A DNA stretch of 64,000 nt, from NCBI GenBank assembly GCA_004172865.1, contig SEBV01000001.1:124001-188000 (forward strand), in the 5' to 3' direction. Position numbers and translations under genes: made by a program. The DNA comes from Gammaproteobacteria bacterium (GTDB taxonomy: Bacteria; Pseudomonadota; Gammaproteobacteria; Pseudomonadales; Cellvibrionaceae). Of the stretch, positions 1 through 11,274 are shown piece after piece (position 1 is the stretch's first letter; each line of letters begins with the position of its first letter). The notes under the pieces were generated by a model. The model did not search any database and was not told the origin of the DNA. It saw only the letters and a program-made list of their open reading frames with translations.

Positions 1-368
1 ATCCGGTGAAAGCTGTAGCTAAAGCTGTCGAAACTAGTGTGTCAGTAAAAACGAAAGAATCTGAGAGCTTTAGTGCGCAAGAAAGAACAATTCTATCATG
101 GGATGCTTCCGAATTTACCTTACAAATCGTCGGTTTAAGTAATGAGAAGGCAGCGCTTGAATTTATCTCAAATCAAAGCAATAAAAAAGATCTGCTTTTA
201 TTTAGAAGTTTACGTAAGGGGAAAGATTGGTTTGTTGTAGTTTCCGGACATTATCCAAATTCAGCTAAAGCGCGCCAAGCGGCGCAGCTTCTTCCTGAGT
301 TACAGCTTAAGGCTGCTCCTTGGCCGCGAGATCTGAAAACGATTCATCAGGAGATAAGGCAACGGTAG
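1..368 (+). CDS. damX: SPOR-domain protein (DamX-like), 3' end only
   Basis: The reading frame is open from the left edge, so the N-terminus lies outside the window; the visible ATG at 6 is probably internal. About 120 residues are seen. The last ~85 look like a SPOR domain: a first strand around FTLQIVG, a helix, then the strand DWFVVVSGHY, a helix rich in Ala (SAKARQAAQLL) and the ending APWPRDLKTIHQEI typical of DamX-type proteins. SPOR domains bind denuded peptidoglycan at the division septum, so the protein is probably an inner-membrane-anchored division factor acting in the periplasm. In gammaproteobacteria damX commonly follows aroK-aroB and can precede gltB, which agrees with the gltBD pair downstream. 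A terminator follows at once. The family call is firm; the name damX is inferred from order and the C-terminal pattern. Confidence 0.75.
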   Translation, partial: PVKAVAKAVETSVSVKTKESESFSAQERTILSWDASEFTLQIVGLSNEKAALEFISNQSNKKDLLLFRSLRKGKDWFVVVSGHYPNSAKARQAAQLLPELQLKAAPWPRDLKTIHQEIRQR

Positions 369-380
369 TAGATTTGGTTA

Positions 381-410
381 AAAAAATCGCGCTTTAAGCG
401 CGATTTTTTT
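381..410 (+). terminator. Rho-independent terminator after the SPOR gene
   Basis: Perfect inverted repeat: AAAAAATCGCGC, loop TTTAA, then GCGCGATTTTTT. Having A-tract and T-tract on opposite sides, it can serve both the SPOR gene on the plus strand and the convergent lipoprotein gene on the minus strand. Confidence 0.9.
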
Positions 411-437
411 AATATTGAGTGAAGCGTTTATCAAAAA

Positions 438-1967
438 TTATTTTGCTGTATAGATAAGTTCCTTTGTTCCCCCATCAATTGCAATTGTGATTTTCACTGA
501 TGCTCCTGATGGAGCAATGATAGGTGTCCAGTCATATTGGTTGGCAACTTTTATAGCTGGATCCGCTCCTATTGTGATTGTACTTCCCACAGGTAAAGGA
601 TTTCCATTAATGTCAGCAACAGCATGTGTGTAGCCTGAATATTCGGGGCTTGATATTGCAGGTAGGAATCCATTCTCAAGTAAAACAGAATCACTTGACA
701 TGATTACCAAGTGCTGTTTGCGGATTGTTACAGGATCGCGAGAGCATTTTTTAGGATTTGCATTTTCATCTTTTTGCTGACAAAAAGCACCATTATATAT
801 TCCGTTATTTTGTGTGTAATTGGTGCCGAAATTCGGATCTTTGTCATCTTTTGTGTCATTAGTCGTATCTGTTATAAAATTAATGAAGTGTTCAGGATTA
901 ATGCCTGCATCACGAATACCATTTTCGTTGATATCTAAATAGGCTTCGGCCAAGTCATCGCACTGTAGAGTTAAGAATTCAAAGGATGAGTTTGGTACGT
1001 TACGTTTACATTTATTTGCTTTTGCTTTTGCTAATTCGGGCGAATCTCCTTCATTAGTGTCATCACCTAAGACCGCAAATATATCGACTCCCGGATCATA
1101 AACCCCATTACCGTTTGTGTCTTTGAAGCTTTCGTTGCCGATTGCTGTTGCGAGTATAGTGCTTCTGCCCGCGCGCTCTGCTTCACAAATATATTGAGTA
1201 TCTGGTGCTGTAAAAGGCCCCAGGCATAAAATTCGATTGATAGAGTAGTCAAGGCTGTTTCTTGGTGGTCTAGGATTTTGGCTTGTCCAAGAAACTACAC
1301 ATCCGCCTCCAACAGTAGTGCAGCTGGGGGTGATGGAGCCACCTTCTGTTGTAAAATACACCGTAGTGCCGTCAGGAGCTGGATTGTTGTAAGCGTCAGC
1401 GAGTAACATAGTGACTTTAGATGTAACCCCGTTATAGTCCCATCCTGCAGGATTAAACTTTTCGAGAGCCATTGACATGCTTTTCTGATCAGGCAGGCCA
1501 GTTGCGATTACTAACTCGCTAGATACCGTAGTAATCTGCGGGCTGTCCTTAACTGTGGCCGTAACGCGAATACTCGTTGATATATTTCCTGAGTTAACGC
1601 TTGTGGATACGTACCCATCTTTATCACTTCTGCCACTATCTTGAGATAGCTTCAGTCCACCAACTACCGATGTGAGTGAAAAATTAACATCTATTCCTGA
1701 AATAGGTTGACCGGTCTGACCTAATAAGCGGAAACGCACTAAAGAGGATTCGGTACCGCCTGTGCCTATAAGGTTAATTACAGCAGGAACGGCGTCCTTG
1801 AACTCTATTGATTGCAAAGTATCAGCATTTACAGCGCTGGAACTACTTCCACTTGAGCCACCATTCGCTAAGTTGTCCAGCGCCGAACCATCTCCCCCTC
1901 CGCAGCCTGTCAATATGACACTTACGAGCATGGCGCCAAGGAATTGAAACGTTGTTTTTGTTTGCAT
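438..1967 (-). CDS. Secreted lipoprotein with bacterial Ig-like domains
   Basis: A 509-residue protein with a clear lipoprotein signal: hydrophobic segment then lipobox LTGC with Cys22, followed by a Gly/Ser-rich flexible stretch, so it is probably lipid-anchored in the outer membrane. Residues ~50-250 show invasin/Big_1-like strands (for example VRFRLLGQTGQPISGIDVNFSL and a later segment on loss of 'design' strands around VTMLLADAYNNPAPDGTTVYFTT). The middle carries Asp/Asn-rich loops, DTNGNGVYDPG and DINENGIRDAG, which resemble calcium-binding EF-hand or dockerin-type loops. Several Cys residues may form disulfides. It stands alone, convergent with the SPOR gene. Function is not known; an adhesive or surface-structural role is inference. 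Start ATG chosen because it gives the intact signal peptide. Confidence 0.75.
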   Translation of the reverse strand: MQTKTTFQFLGAMLVSVILTGCGGGDGSALDNLANGGSSGSSSSAVNADTLQSIEFKDAVPAVINLIGTGGTESSLVRFRLLGQTGQPISGIDVNFSLTSVVGGLKLSQDSGRSDKDGYVSTSVNSGNISTSIRVTATVKDSPQITTVSSELVIATGLPDQKSMSMALEKFNPAGWDYNGVTSKVTMLLADAYNNPAPDGTTVYFTTEGGSITPSCTTVGGGCVVSWTSQNPRPPRNSLDYSINRILCLGPFTAPDTQYICEAERAGRSTILATAIGNESFKDTNGNGVYDPGVDIFAVLGDDTNEGDSPELAKAKANKCKRNVPNSSFEFLTLQCDDLAEAYLDINENGIRDAGINPEHFINFITDTTNDTKDDKDPNFGTNYTQNNGIYNGAFCQQKDENANPKKCSRDPVTIRKQHLVIMSSDSVLLENGFLPAISSPEYSGYTHAVADINGNPLPVGSTITIGADPAIKVANQYDWTPIIAPSGASVKITIAIDGGTKELIYTAK

Positions 1968-2468
1968 GGTGTCTTCCTAATTTACCGAGAGGTGCCCGAG
2001 GGCAGCATACTGAAATCTGGGTGATTGAATTCTTAACGTTTTTGGAGCTAAATCTTTATTGTCGGTATCTTACGTTAGCTCATATCTGGCGAATGATAAA
2101 GGCTTCTCATCATAAAAGTAGCGCCATAAGTCGGATGGACGCGGTAAATGTGCATTCTTTAGCATTTTTAGTAGCTTAGCTGATGTTGTTGTCGGTGATT
2201 CTAGTTTTTTATGGAGGCTATTTGTCCATTATATGACGTAAAACGCCGATAATAATGCTTTATTACTGCAGGTCTGGCTGGCGTCAGTTTACTTGCCAAT
2301 TCATAGCTAAGCGGGTAATATCCTGCGCCCATTTGCCAATAGCCCCTAGACTTCAGGGGCTTTTTTGTCTGGGATGTGACATGGCGCGTCTTTTGTATTA
2401 AAACAAAGCCTTACGCGCAAAAACTTATCATATTCCTTGATATTGATCGATTTATTGAGATTCAGCCT
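1968..2468. other. Intergenic region upstream of gltB
   Basis: About 500 bases between the divergent lipoprotein gene and gltB. I see no convincing gene. It must hold the promoters for both; an AT-rich segment around 2250-2260 could be a -10 region but no clean -35 partner was identified. It contains the hairpin listed at 2341-2367. Confidence 0.5.
2341..2367 (+). terminator. Terminator-like hairpin upstream of gltB
   Basis: Inverted repeat GCCCCT / AGGGGC with a 7-nt loop followed by TTTTTT, about 100 bases before the gltB start. No gene ends just upstream, so it may end a small transcript or act as a leader attenuator for gltB. Confidence 0.6.
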
Positions 2469-5400
2469 ATGACCACTGGCCTCTACCAGCTAGACGAGTT
2501 CAAAGATAACTGCGGTTTTGGTTTGATTGCCCACTTAAAGGGCAAGACTAGCCATCGTTTGCTCACAACGGCGATTGAAGCGCTGACCTGCATGACCCAT
2601 CGCGGTGGTATTAACTCTGATGGTAAAACAGGTGACGGCTGCGGATTATTGATTCAAAAGCCTGACAGTTTTTTACGTGCTGTTGCTAAAGAGACTTGTA
2701 ACGCTGAGCTCACTGCTATTTATGGCGTAGGTGCCATTATGTTAAGCCGTGAGGCTGAAAAGGCTGATCGCGCGCGCGCGATTCTCGCTGAAGAATTGAC
2801 TAACCAAGGTTTGATTGTGGCTGGCTGGCGTGAAGTGCCGGTAGATCCAAGCTGCCTTGGCCCTATTGCGATGAGATCGCTGCCTACCTTCAATCATTTA
2901 TTCGTTAACAGCAGCGATCTACCGTTAGAGCAGGTTAATGCCAAGTTGTTTATGGCGCGCCGTAAAACCGAGCTACGTCTAACGGACGATAAATCCTTTT
3001 ACATTGCGAGTTTGAGCACCGGTATCCTCTCCTATAAAGGATTGATGATGCCCGTTGATCTGCCTCAGTTTTTTGCTGACTTGGCCGATCCTCGTTTGGA
3101 AACTGCGATCTGTGTATTCCACCAACGGTTCTCGACCAACACTATGCCGCAGTGGCCCTTGGCGCAACCGTTCCGCATGCTGGCGCACAACGGTGAAATC
3201 AATACCGTTGTAGGCAATCGTAACTGGTCAGTTGCGCGTACGCCAAAATTCGTTACTCCTCTATTACCTGATTTGCTAAGCATTAAACCTTTGGTAAATC
3301 GCACCGGCTCTGACTCATCCAGCTTGGATAACATGTTGGAAATCCTGGTGTTGGGTGGTATGGAGCTTCACCGTGCGATCCGTATGTTGGTTCCGCCTGC
3401 CTGGCAAAATGTTGAAAACATGGACCCTGATCTGCGCGCGTTCTATGAATACAATTCCATGCATATCGAACCGTGGGACGGCCCCGCTGGCTTGGTAATT
3501 ACCGACGGTCGTTACGCCGTTTGTACGCTTGACCGTAATGGTCTGCGTCCATCGCGTTGGGTTATCACTAAAGATGACATCATCACCGTAGCCTCCGAAG
3601 TTGGCGTGTATAACTACGATCCTGCAGATGTAGTTGCCAAAGGCCGTCTTGGCCCAGGTCAAATCATGTCTATCGATACCTTGACCGGTGAGCTGCACAA
3701 TACTCAGGATGTCGATAACCAGCTCAAGTCAACTCAGCCTTATAAACAATGGCTGAAAGAACGCGCTTTACGCGTTGAATCAACTTTAGCGGCCGATGCA
3801 AAAGAAAATGGCTTACAAGGCATTGCCTTGAAAGCTGCGATGAAAATGTATCAAGTGTCTTTTGAAGAGCGCGATCAGTTATTGCGTCCACTCGCAGAAG
3901 GCGGTCAAGAAGCCGTTGGTTCCATGGGCGACGATACGCCTATGGCGGTTCTGTCGCGCCAGCAGCGTTCGCTATACGATTACTTCCGCCAACAGTTTGC
4001 GCAAGTAACCAACCCGCCAATCGACCCATTGCGTGAAGCGATTGTGATGTCGCTTGAGACTTGTCTTGGCCGCGAATTACCGGTTTACGATGAAACTCCA
4101 GAGCATGCAGATCGCGTGATTTTGAGTTCGCCTGTTTTGTCGCCAGCCAAGTTTCGTGGCTTGCTCAGCTTGAATCGTGCTGGCTATGAAGTTGCAAGCT
4201 TCTCCTTACATTACGATCCAGAAACCACCAATCTGAAAGCGGCCTTGACGAAGCTTTGCGATGACGTCGCGGCAGCTGTGAAGTCTGGCAAAGTGCTCGT
4301 GGTGTTGAGCGATAGTAATTTCCAAAAAGGGCTTTTGCCAATTCACGCGCTTTTGGCGGTTGGTGCAGTTAACCAGCATTTGACCAATGTAGGTTTACGT
4401 TGCGACGCCAATATTATTGTCGAAACTGGCACTGCACGTGATCCACATCAAATCGCCGCGCTTATAGCTTACGGTGCGACTGCTGTGTATCCGTTCCTAA
4501 GCTATTACGTGCTCAATGATTTGATCGAAACTGGTGAATTGCTGGTTGATGTGGATTCAGCCTATAAAAGTTATCGTAAAGGCATCGATAAGGGTTTGCT
4601 TAAAATCCTCTCAAAAATGGGGATTTCGACCGTTACGTCTTATCGCAGTGCGCAATTGTTTGAAGCGATTGGTTTGTCTGAAGAAGTGGTTTCCATGTGC
4701 TTTGATAGCACGCCTTCACGTATTGGCGGCGCGCGGTTTGAAGAACTGGAAGTCGATCAAAAAATTCTCGCCCAAACTGCCTGGGTTGAGCGTAAGCCAA
4801 TCGTTCAGGGCGGTTTGCTTAAGTATGTACACAACTCTGAATATCACGCATTCAACCCGGATGTAGTGCAAACCCTGCAAAAGGCTGTTCAAAGCGGCAA
4901 CTATGCAATGTGGCGCAACTACGCGGATTTGGTGAACAAGCGCCCGGTTTCTATGTTGCGCGATTTGTTGGCAATTCGTGAAGATGCCTGCAAGCCGGTT
5001 CCTCTCTCGGAAGTTGAATCGATTGAAAACATTATTAAGCGTTTTGACTCGGCGGGTATGTCGCTTGGTGCTTTGTCGCCTGAAGCACATGAGTCCTTGG
5101 CTGAAGCTATGAACCGCTTGGGCGGTCGCTCGAACTCGGGTGAAGGTGGTGAAGACCCGGCGCGTTACGGTACTATCAAGTCTTCCAAAATCAAGCAAGT
5201 TGCGTCTGGCCGTTTCGGTGTAACGCCTGCTTATTTGGTAAATGCCGAAGTTCTGCAGATTAAAGTTGCCCAAGGTGCAAAACCAGGTGAGGGCGGTCAG
5301 TTGCCTGGCGGTAAAGTGAACGCGTTGATCGCGCGCTTGCGCCACTCGGTTCCCGGCGTGACTTTGATTTCCCCGCCGCCGCACCACGATATTTACTCAA

Positions 5401-6920
5401 TCGAAGATTTGGCTCAGTTGATTTTCGACTTGAAGCAAGTCAACCCTGAGGCTTTGGTTTCGGTGAAGCTGGTATCTCGTCCCGGCGTCGGCACTATCGC
5501 TGCGGGTGTAGCTAAGGCCTATGCGGATTTGATTACGATTTCTGGTTACGACGGCGGTACCGCTGCGAGTCCATTAACATCTATTAAATACGCGGGTTCA
5601 CCGTGGGAATTAGGTTTGTCCGAAACCCATCAAACGTTACGTGCAAACGACCTGCGCGATAAAGTTCGCGTGCAAACAGATGGTGGTTTGAAGACCGGTT
5701 TGGATGTTGTGAAAGCGGCGATGTTGGGTGCTGAAAGCTTCGGTTTCGGTACCGGTCCAATGGTCGCGCTCGGCTGTAAATACCTGCGTATTTGCCACTT
5801 GAACAACTGTGCAACCGGTGTTGCTACCCAACAAGATAAATTGCGTAAAGACCATTACATCGGCACGGTGGAAATGGCGATGAACTTCTTCAAGTTCGTG
5901 GCTGAAGAAACCCGTGAGTGGATGGCGCGTCTCGGCGTGCGCACTTTAGGCGAGTTGGTTGGTCGCGTGGATTTGTTGAAAATCCTCGAAGGCGAAACTG
6001 CCAAACAAAAGCAACTGGATTTAAGTCCGATCATTTATAGCGATGATTATTTGGCATCCAAACCACAATTGTGTGCGGTTACCCGCAACGAGCCGTTCGA
6101 TAAAGGCGAAACAGCTGAAGCGATTATGCGTGTGCTTTTGCCAGCGATTGAAGGCAAAACCGGTGGCGAATTTGAATTCCGCATCACTAACTGTGACCGT
6201 TCAATCGGTGCGCGTATCAGCGGTGAAATCGCCAAGCGCTACGGCAATAACGGCATGGCTTCAGCACCGATCAAACTGAAGTTGACCGGTATTGCTGGGC
6301 AGAGCTTCGGTGTGTGGAACGCTGGCGGTTTGGAAATGTATTTGGAAGGCGATGCCAACGACTATGTCGGTAAAGGTATGGCCGGTGGCAAACTGGTTTT
6401 ACGTTCACCGCGTGTTTCCAGCTTTAAATCCAATAACACGAGTATCATGGGTAATACCTGTTTGTACGGTGCTACTGGCGGTAAATTATTTGCGGCGGGC
6501 ACTGCAGGTGAACGTTGCGGTGTGCGTAACTCCGGTGCTCATGTTGTTGTTGAAGGCGCTGGCGATCACTGCTGTGAATATATGACGGGCGGTGTGGTGA
6601 CGGTACTGGGCCAAACCGGTGTTAACTTCGGCGCAGGTATGACTGGTGGTTTCGCTTATGTGTTGGATGAAGCTAACGATTTTGTGGATCGCTACAACCA
6701 CGAGTTGGTAGATATTCATCGCATCAATACCGAGGCTTTGGAAGCTCATCGCCATCATTTACGTACTGTAATTGAAGAGTTCGTACAAGAGACCGAAAGC
6801 GAGTGGGGTCAAAACCTGCTTGATAATTTCGATGATTACATCGGCAAATTCTGGCTCGTGAAACCTAAAGCAGCCGCTTTAGGTGGACTGCTCGTCAGTT
6901 TCCGCAAGCGCGGCGAATAA
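2469..6920 (+). CDS. gltB: Glutamate synthase (NADPH) large subunit
   Basis: Transfers the amide of glutamine to 2-oxoglutarate, giving two glutamates; this subunit carries the glutaminase and synthase sites and works with GltD in the cytoplasm. With the start at ATG 2469 the protein is 1483 residues, normal for the family. An upstream in-frame start at 2376 would add 31 residues with no homology-like character and is rejected. Cys15, in [12 protein letters not shown], is the expected catalytic nucleophile exposed after removal of a short propeptide. The class-II amidotransferase domain spans about 15-420, followed by the central domain, the FMN-binding synthase barrel (about 800-1200) and the C-terminal beta-helix with Gly-rich repeats ([19 protein letters not shown]). 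Cys1103, Cys1109 and Cys1114 have the CX5CX4C spacing of the 3Fe-4S cluster. gltD follows 18 bases downstream, so the two form an operon. Confidence 0.97.
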   Translation: MTTGLYQLDEFKDNCGFGLIAHLKGKTSHRLLTTAIEALTCMTHRGGINSDGKTGDGCGLLIQKPDSFLRAVAKETCNAELTAIYGVGAIMLSREAEKADRARAILAEELTNQGLIVAGWREVPVDPSCLGPIAMRSLPTFNHLFVNSSDLPLEQVNAKLFMARRKTELRLTDDKSFYIASLSTGILSYKGLMMPVDLPQFFADLADPRLETAICVFHQRFSTNTMPQWPLAQPFRMLAHNGEINTVVGNRNWSVARTPKFVTPLLPDLLSIKPLVNRTGSDSSSLDNMLEILVLGGMELHRAIRMLVPPAWQNVENMDPDLRAFYEYNSMHIEPWDGPAGLVITDGRYAVCTLDRNGLRPSRWVITKDDIITVASEVGVYNYDPADVVAKGRLGPGQIMSIDTLTGELHNTQDVDNQLKSTQPYKQWLKERALRVESTLAADAKENGLQGIALKAAMKMYQVSFEERDQLLRPLAEGGQEAVGSMGDDTPMAVLSRQQRSLYDYFRQQFAQVTNPPIDPLREAIVMSLETCLGRELPVYDETPEHADRVILSSPVLSPAKFRGLLSLNRAGYEVASFSLHYDPETTNLKAALTKLCDDVAAAVKSGKVLVVLSDSNFQKGLLPIHALLAVGAVNQHLTNVGLRCDANIIVETGTARDPHQIAALIAYGATAVYPFLSYYVLNDLIETGELLVDVDSAYKSYRKGIDKGLLKILSKMGISTVTSYRSAQLFEAIGLSEEVVSMCFDSTPSRIGGARFEELEVDQKILAQTAWVERKPIVQGGLLKYVHNSEYHAFNPDVVQTLQKAVQSGNYAMWRNYADLVNKRPVSMLRDLLAIREDACKPVPLSEVESIENIIKRFDSAGMSLGALSPEAHESLAEAMNRLGGRSNSGEGGEDPARYGTIKSSKIKQVASGRFGVTPAYLVNAEVLQIKVAQGAKPGEGGQLPGGKVNALIARLRHSVPGVTLISPPPHHDIYSIEDLAQLIFDLKQVNPEALVSVKLVSRPGVGTIAAGVAKAYADLITISGYDGGTAASPLTSIKYAGSPWELGLSETHQTLRANDLRDKVRVQTDGGLKTGLDVVKAAMLGAESFGFGTGPMVALGCKYLRICHLNNCATGVATQQDKLRKDHYIGTVEMAMNFFKFVAEETREWMARLGVRTLGELVGRVDLLKILEGETAKQKQLDLSPIIYSDDYLASKPQLCAVTRNEPFDKGETAEAIMRVLLPAIEGKTGGEFEFRITNCDRSIGARISGEIAKRYGNNGMASAPIKLKLTGIAGQSFGVWNAGGLEMYLEGDANDYVGKGMAGGKLVLRSPRVSSFKSNNTSIMGNTCLYGATGGKLFAAGTAGERCGVRNSGAHVVVEGAGDHCCEYMTGGVVTVLGQTGVNFGAGMTGGFAYVLDEANDFVDRYNHELVDIHRINTEALEAHRHHLRTVIEEFVQETESEWGQNLLDNFDDYIGKFWLVKPKAAALGGLLVSFRKRGE

Positions 6921-8357
<1,437 letters not shown>

Positions 8358-8397
8358 ACCGTAAAACTCCTGTAATATCCGCGTCACAAAATCATTG

Positions 8398-8425
8398 GCC
8401 CCGCTTATTGCGGGGCTAATTTTAT
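8398..8425 (+). terminator. Terminator of gltBD
   Basis: Inverted repeat GCCCCGC / GCGGGGC with loop TTATT, followed by TAATTTTA. It lies 40 bases after the gltD stop and before hemE. Confidence 0.75.
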
Positions 8426-8477
8426 CTGCCAAATATGAATTGAGCCGGCTGCACGGCGTGAGATGAGAGATTGACCT

Positions 8478-9545
8478 ATGACCGAGCTTAAAAACGATCG
8501 TTTTTTACGCGCGCTTCTAAAGCAACCTGTTGACGTTACTCCGGTATGGATGATGCGCCAAGCCGGCCGCTATTTGCCTGAATACCGTGCCAGCCGTGAA
8601 CGTGCGGGCGATTTTATGGGCTTATGCACTAATCCTGACATGGCTTGTGAAGTCACTTTACAACCGTTGGATCGCTACCCCGGTCTTGATGCGGCTATTC
8701 TCTTCTCCGATATTCTCACCATTCCTGACGCCATGGGTTTAGGCCTGTATTTTGAAGCTGGTGAAGGCCCAAAATTCCGAAAACCTGTTCGCACCGAGGC
8801 TGACATTAATGCTCTATCGATTATCAAACCCGAGCAAGATTTGCCTTACGTAGTTAATGCGGTAAAAACTATTCGTCGTGAATTAAATGGCCGTGTGCCC
8901 TTGATTGGCTTTTCGGGTAGCCCATGGACATTGGCGACTTACATGATCGAAGGCGGTTCAAGTAAAGATTTTCGACGCGCCAAAGAAATGCTCTACAACC
9001 AGCCGCAGTTGATGCATCAATTGCTTAGCGTTTTGGCTGATTCGGTAACGGTTTACCTTAATGCGCAAATCCAAGCTGGTGCGCAAGCTGTACAGATTTT
9101 TGATACTTGGGGTGGCGCTCTGTCGCACGCTGCGTACCAAGAGTTCTCATTGAACTATATGCAAAAAATCGTGAATGGATTGATTCGCGAGCATGAAGGT
9201 CGTCAAGTTCCGGTGATTCTATTCACTAAAGGTGGCGGTCAATGGTTGGAATCTTTGGCCGCAACAGGCGCCACCGCCTTAGGTTTGGATTGGACTACTG
9301 ATATTGCGGCGGCGCGTACTAGAGTTGGCGACAAGGTTGCTTTGCAGGGCAATATGGACCCAACCATTCTTTATGCATCGCCAGAGCGTATTCGCACTGA
9401 AGTCGGCACTATCCTTGCTGCGTATGGAAAAGGATCGGGACATGTCTTTAACCTTGGTCACGGCATCACCCCAGAAGTAGATCCTGCTCATGCTGGTGCT
9501 TTTATCAACGCTGTACATGAATTGTCAGGCCAATATCACCAATAA
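8478..9545 (+). CDS. hemE: Uroporphyrinogen decarboxylase
   Basis: Removes four acetate carboxylates from uroporphyrinogen III to make coproporphyrinogen III in haem synthesis; a cofactor-free cytoplasmic enzyme. It is 355 residues, the usual length. The family signatures are present: [16 protein letters not shown] near the N-terminus (substrate-binding Arg residues), [12 protein letters not shown] with the catalytic Asp, the [17 protein letters not shown] stretch, and the C-terminal [13 protein letters not shown]. Placement after gltD is seen in several gammaproteobacteria; a terminator separates it from gltD, so it has its own promoter. The ATG at 8478 has only a weak ribosome binding site (GAGAGATTG). 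Confidence 0.97.
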   Translation: MTELKNDRFLRALLKQPVDVTPVWMMRQAGRYLPEYRASRERAGDFMGLCTNPDMACEVTLQPLDRYPGLDAAILFSDILTIPDAMGLGLYFEAGEGPKFRKPVRTEADINALSIIKPEQDLPYVVNAVKTIRRELNGRVPLIGFSGSPWTLATYMIEGGSSKDFRRAKEMLYNQPQLMHQLLSVLADSVTVYLNAQIQAGAQAVQIFDTWGGALSHAAYQEFSLNYMQKIVNGLIREHEGRQVPVILFTKGGGQWLESLAATGATALGLDWTTDIAAARTRVGDKVALQGNMDPTILYASPERIRTEVGTILAAYGKGSGHVFNLGHGITPEVDPAHAGAFINAVHELSGQYHQ

Positions 9546-9568
9546 TTGTGCCGCTCATACGTGCTTAA

Positions 9569-9587
9569 CCTCCCTTGGGAGATTTTT
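9569..9587 (+). terminator. Probable terminator of hemE
   Basis: Short hairpin CTCC-CTTG-GGAG followed by ATTTTTA, 25 bases after the hemE stop. The stem is short, so the call is moderate. Confidence 0.5.
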
Positions 9588-9611
9588 ACGCCAATCGGCT
9601 CTAGTTTGTTC

Positions 9612-9657
9612 GGCTATTCTTCATTACACTCATCTTCACGAGTGTTCGAATATAGCC
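9612..9657 (+). repeat. Extended stem-loop in the leader of the HD-GYP gene
   Basis: Inner arms ACACTC / GAGTGT (9626-9631 and 9640-9645) and outer arms GGCTATTC / GAATATAGCC (9612-9619 and 9648-9657, one bulge). No T-tract follows, so it is more likely a leader structure or a protein-binding site than a terminator. It ends 53 bases before the GTG start of the next gene. Confidence 0.5.
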
Positions 9658-9709
9658 AGGTTTCGTTAAACGGAATTGCATTTTAAAAATTTAGACGCGA
9701 GGCGTAGCT

Positions 9710-11080
9710 GTGGGTATCAAGCAAGTAAAGGTTGATGTAAACGAACTGAGCCTGGGCATGTATGTGTCCGGTTTGGATCGTCCATGGTCGCAAACACCTT
9801 TTCCACTGCAAGGTTTCTATCTACGTGATCTGCAAGAAGTAAATCAGTTAAAAAGCCTGTGTAACTACGTGTACATAGATGTCGAACGCGGTAGAGGCCC
9901 TATCGCCGCCAACCTCAAAAAGATGGACACCAAGCTCGGCAAAACCAAGGTTATTGGTCGCGAGCGCGATAATGCCGTTCTTAATGAGCCGATTGCTCCG
10001 CTTAAAATCCAACGCAACTTGTATCGCGAAATTCAACCGCTACAAAAGGAAGTGAAGAAAGCCAAGCAGTTGCACCAAAAAGTTTACGGTGCTGTGGTTG
10101 AAGTGATCGAGATGCTCGAAAACAAGCAACTTGAAAATATCTCCTTGGGTGAAACCAAAAAGGTTGCCAGTGAAATGGTGGATAGCGTGTTACGCAATCC
10201 CGATGCATTTACCTGGTTGTCGCGCGTACAGGAAAAAGACGAATACACCTACAGCCACGCCGTGCGTTCATCGGTTTGGGCGATTTTATTTGGTCGTCAC
10301 ATCGGCTTGCCCAAACGCGATCTCGATGTGCTTGCACTCGGTGTTTTATTAAAAGATGTTGGTAAGGTAATGCTCAATCAAGAACTGCTTGTCAAAGTCG
10401 AGCGTAGCCCCGAAGAAGAGCATATTTACGAATCCTTCGTCGAGCTTGGTTGTGAAATTTTACGGAAAACTCACGGCGTCGAGCCGCGCGTAATCAGCGT
10501 TGTGAAAACTCATTGCGAGCGTTTAAACGGCAGCGGTTATCCACAACATTTAGTGGGCGATAAGATTCCATTATTGGGGAAAATCGCAGGCATTGTGACT
10601 TTTTACGATCACGTAACTAACCCGCGTGGTTCGCGTCATCCTATAGCGCCTTCAAAGGCTGTAGCACGTTTGTATGAGCTGCGCAATATTCAATTTCAGG
10701 AAGAATTAGTCGTAGAATTTATTCGCGCGATTGGTTTATATCCCACTGGAACTTTGGTTGAGCTAAGCACTGGTGAAGTTGCGGTTGTGGTAGAGCAAAA
10801 CTTTGAGCGCCGTTTAAAACCTAAAGTAATGGTAGTACTGGATTCGCTCAAACAAGAGCTTTCTGAATCCGTATTACTGGATCTTTCTGAAGACGATAAA
10901 CGCAAACAAGCGCTGTTGGATTCTGGCAAAAAAACGCGTTACGAAATTGAAAAAATTGAAATTGCCCGCGATCTTGAACCAGGCAGTTATGATGTGGATA
11001 TTTCAGCTATTCGCGATCAGTATTTGATGAAAACCGAAAAAACTGGCTTGCTGGGTTTACTAAGTCGCTTAAAAGGTTAA
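9710..11080 (+). CDS. DUF3391 plus HD-GYP domain protein with altered metal ligands
   Basis: A 456-residue protein starting at GTG (GCGAGGCG lies just upstream). Residues ~1-130 match the DUF3391 region that often precedes HD-GYP domains (VDVNELSLGMYVSGLDRPW). The HD-GYP domain runs ~150-345. HD-GYP proteins hydrolyse cyclic-di-GMP using a two- or three-iron centre. Here several ligand positions differ: the HD pair is Lys215-Asp216 (LLKDVGK instead of LLHDIGK), the His of the usual IKxHPxxG helix is Phe (SFVELG), and the HHE motif is H268-C269-E270, while GSGYP is intact. The first ligand, His183, is kept. The protein may therefore be a c-di-GMP sensor or scaffold and not an active phosphodiesterase; that is inference. 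A 100-residue C-terminal extension follows. It appears monocistronic. Confidence 0.85.
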   Translation: MGIKQVKVDVNELSLGMYVSGLDRPWSQTPFPLQGFYLRDLQEVNQLKSLCNYVYIDVERGRGPIAANLKKMDTKLGKTKVIGRERDNAVLNEPIAPLKIQRNLYREIQPLQKEVKKAKQLHQKVYGAVVEVIEMLENKQLENISLGETKKVASEMVDSVLRNPDAFTWLSRVQEKDEYTYSHAVRSSVWAILFGRHIGLPKRDLDVLALGVLLKDVGKVMLNQELLVKVERSPEEEHIYESFVELGCEILRKTHGVEPRVISVVKTHCERLNGSGYPQHLVGDKIPLLGKIAGIVTFYDHVTNPRGSRHPIAPSKAVARLYELRNIQFQEELVVEFIRAIGLYPTGTLVELSTGEVAVVVEQNFERRLKPKVMVVLDSLKQELSESVLLDLSEDDKRKQALLDSGKKTRYEIEKIEIARDLEPGSYDVDISAIRDQYLMKTEKTGLLGLLSRLKG

Positions 11081-11101
11081 TGTAAGTTTTTATAATATTC
11101 A

Positions 11102-11136
11102 AGCCGCTGTCAGCTCAGCTGATGGCGGCTTTTTTA
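11102..11136 (+). terminator. Terminator of the HD-GYP gene
   Basis: Hairpin AGCCGC...GCGGCT with an internal CAGC/GCTG stem, followed by TTTTTTA, 22 bases after the stop. Confidence 0.85.
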
Positions 11137-11213
11137 TGCTCTCGGACAGGTTAACTAACCGACAGAGTTATGCTGCGCGCCCATTGTAAAGTTATTAAAA
11201 TAAGCTCGTTTTC

Positions 11214-11254
11214 CAGTGCTATTGAGTAGCAGACTGCAACGAGTATTAGCACTG
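11214..11254 (+). repeat. Inverted repeat in the leader of the propeller gene
   Basis: Arms CAGTGCTA (11214-11221) and TAGCACTG (11247-11254), perfect over 8 bases and 25 apart, ending 20 bases before the ATG at 11275. It may be an operator or a leader hairpin that affects access to the ribosome binding site. Confidence 0.4.
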
Positions 11255-11274
11255 CGGCTCACTAGGGTTTTTTC

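Noticed and set aside
2376-2468. Longer N-terminus for gltB
   Set aside because: The 31 extra residues are not family-like; the ATG at 2469 places the catalytic Cys at residue 15 as expected.
4716-5387. 223-codon minus-strand frame inside gltB
   Set aside because: Antisense shadow of a conserved gene; no ribosome site or family pattern.
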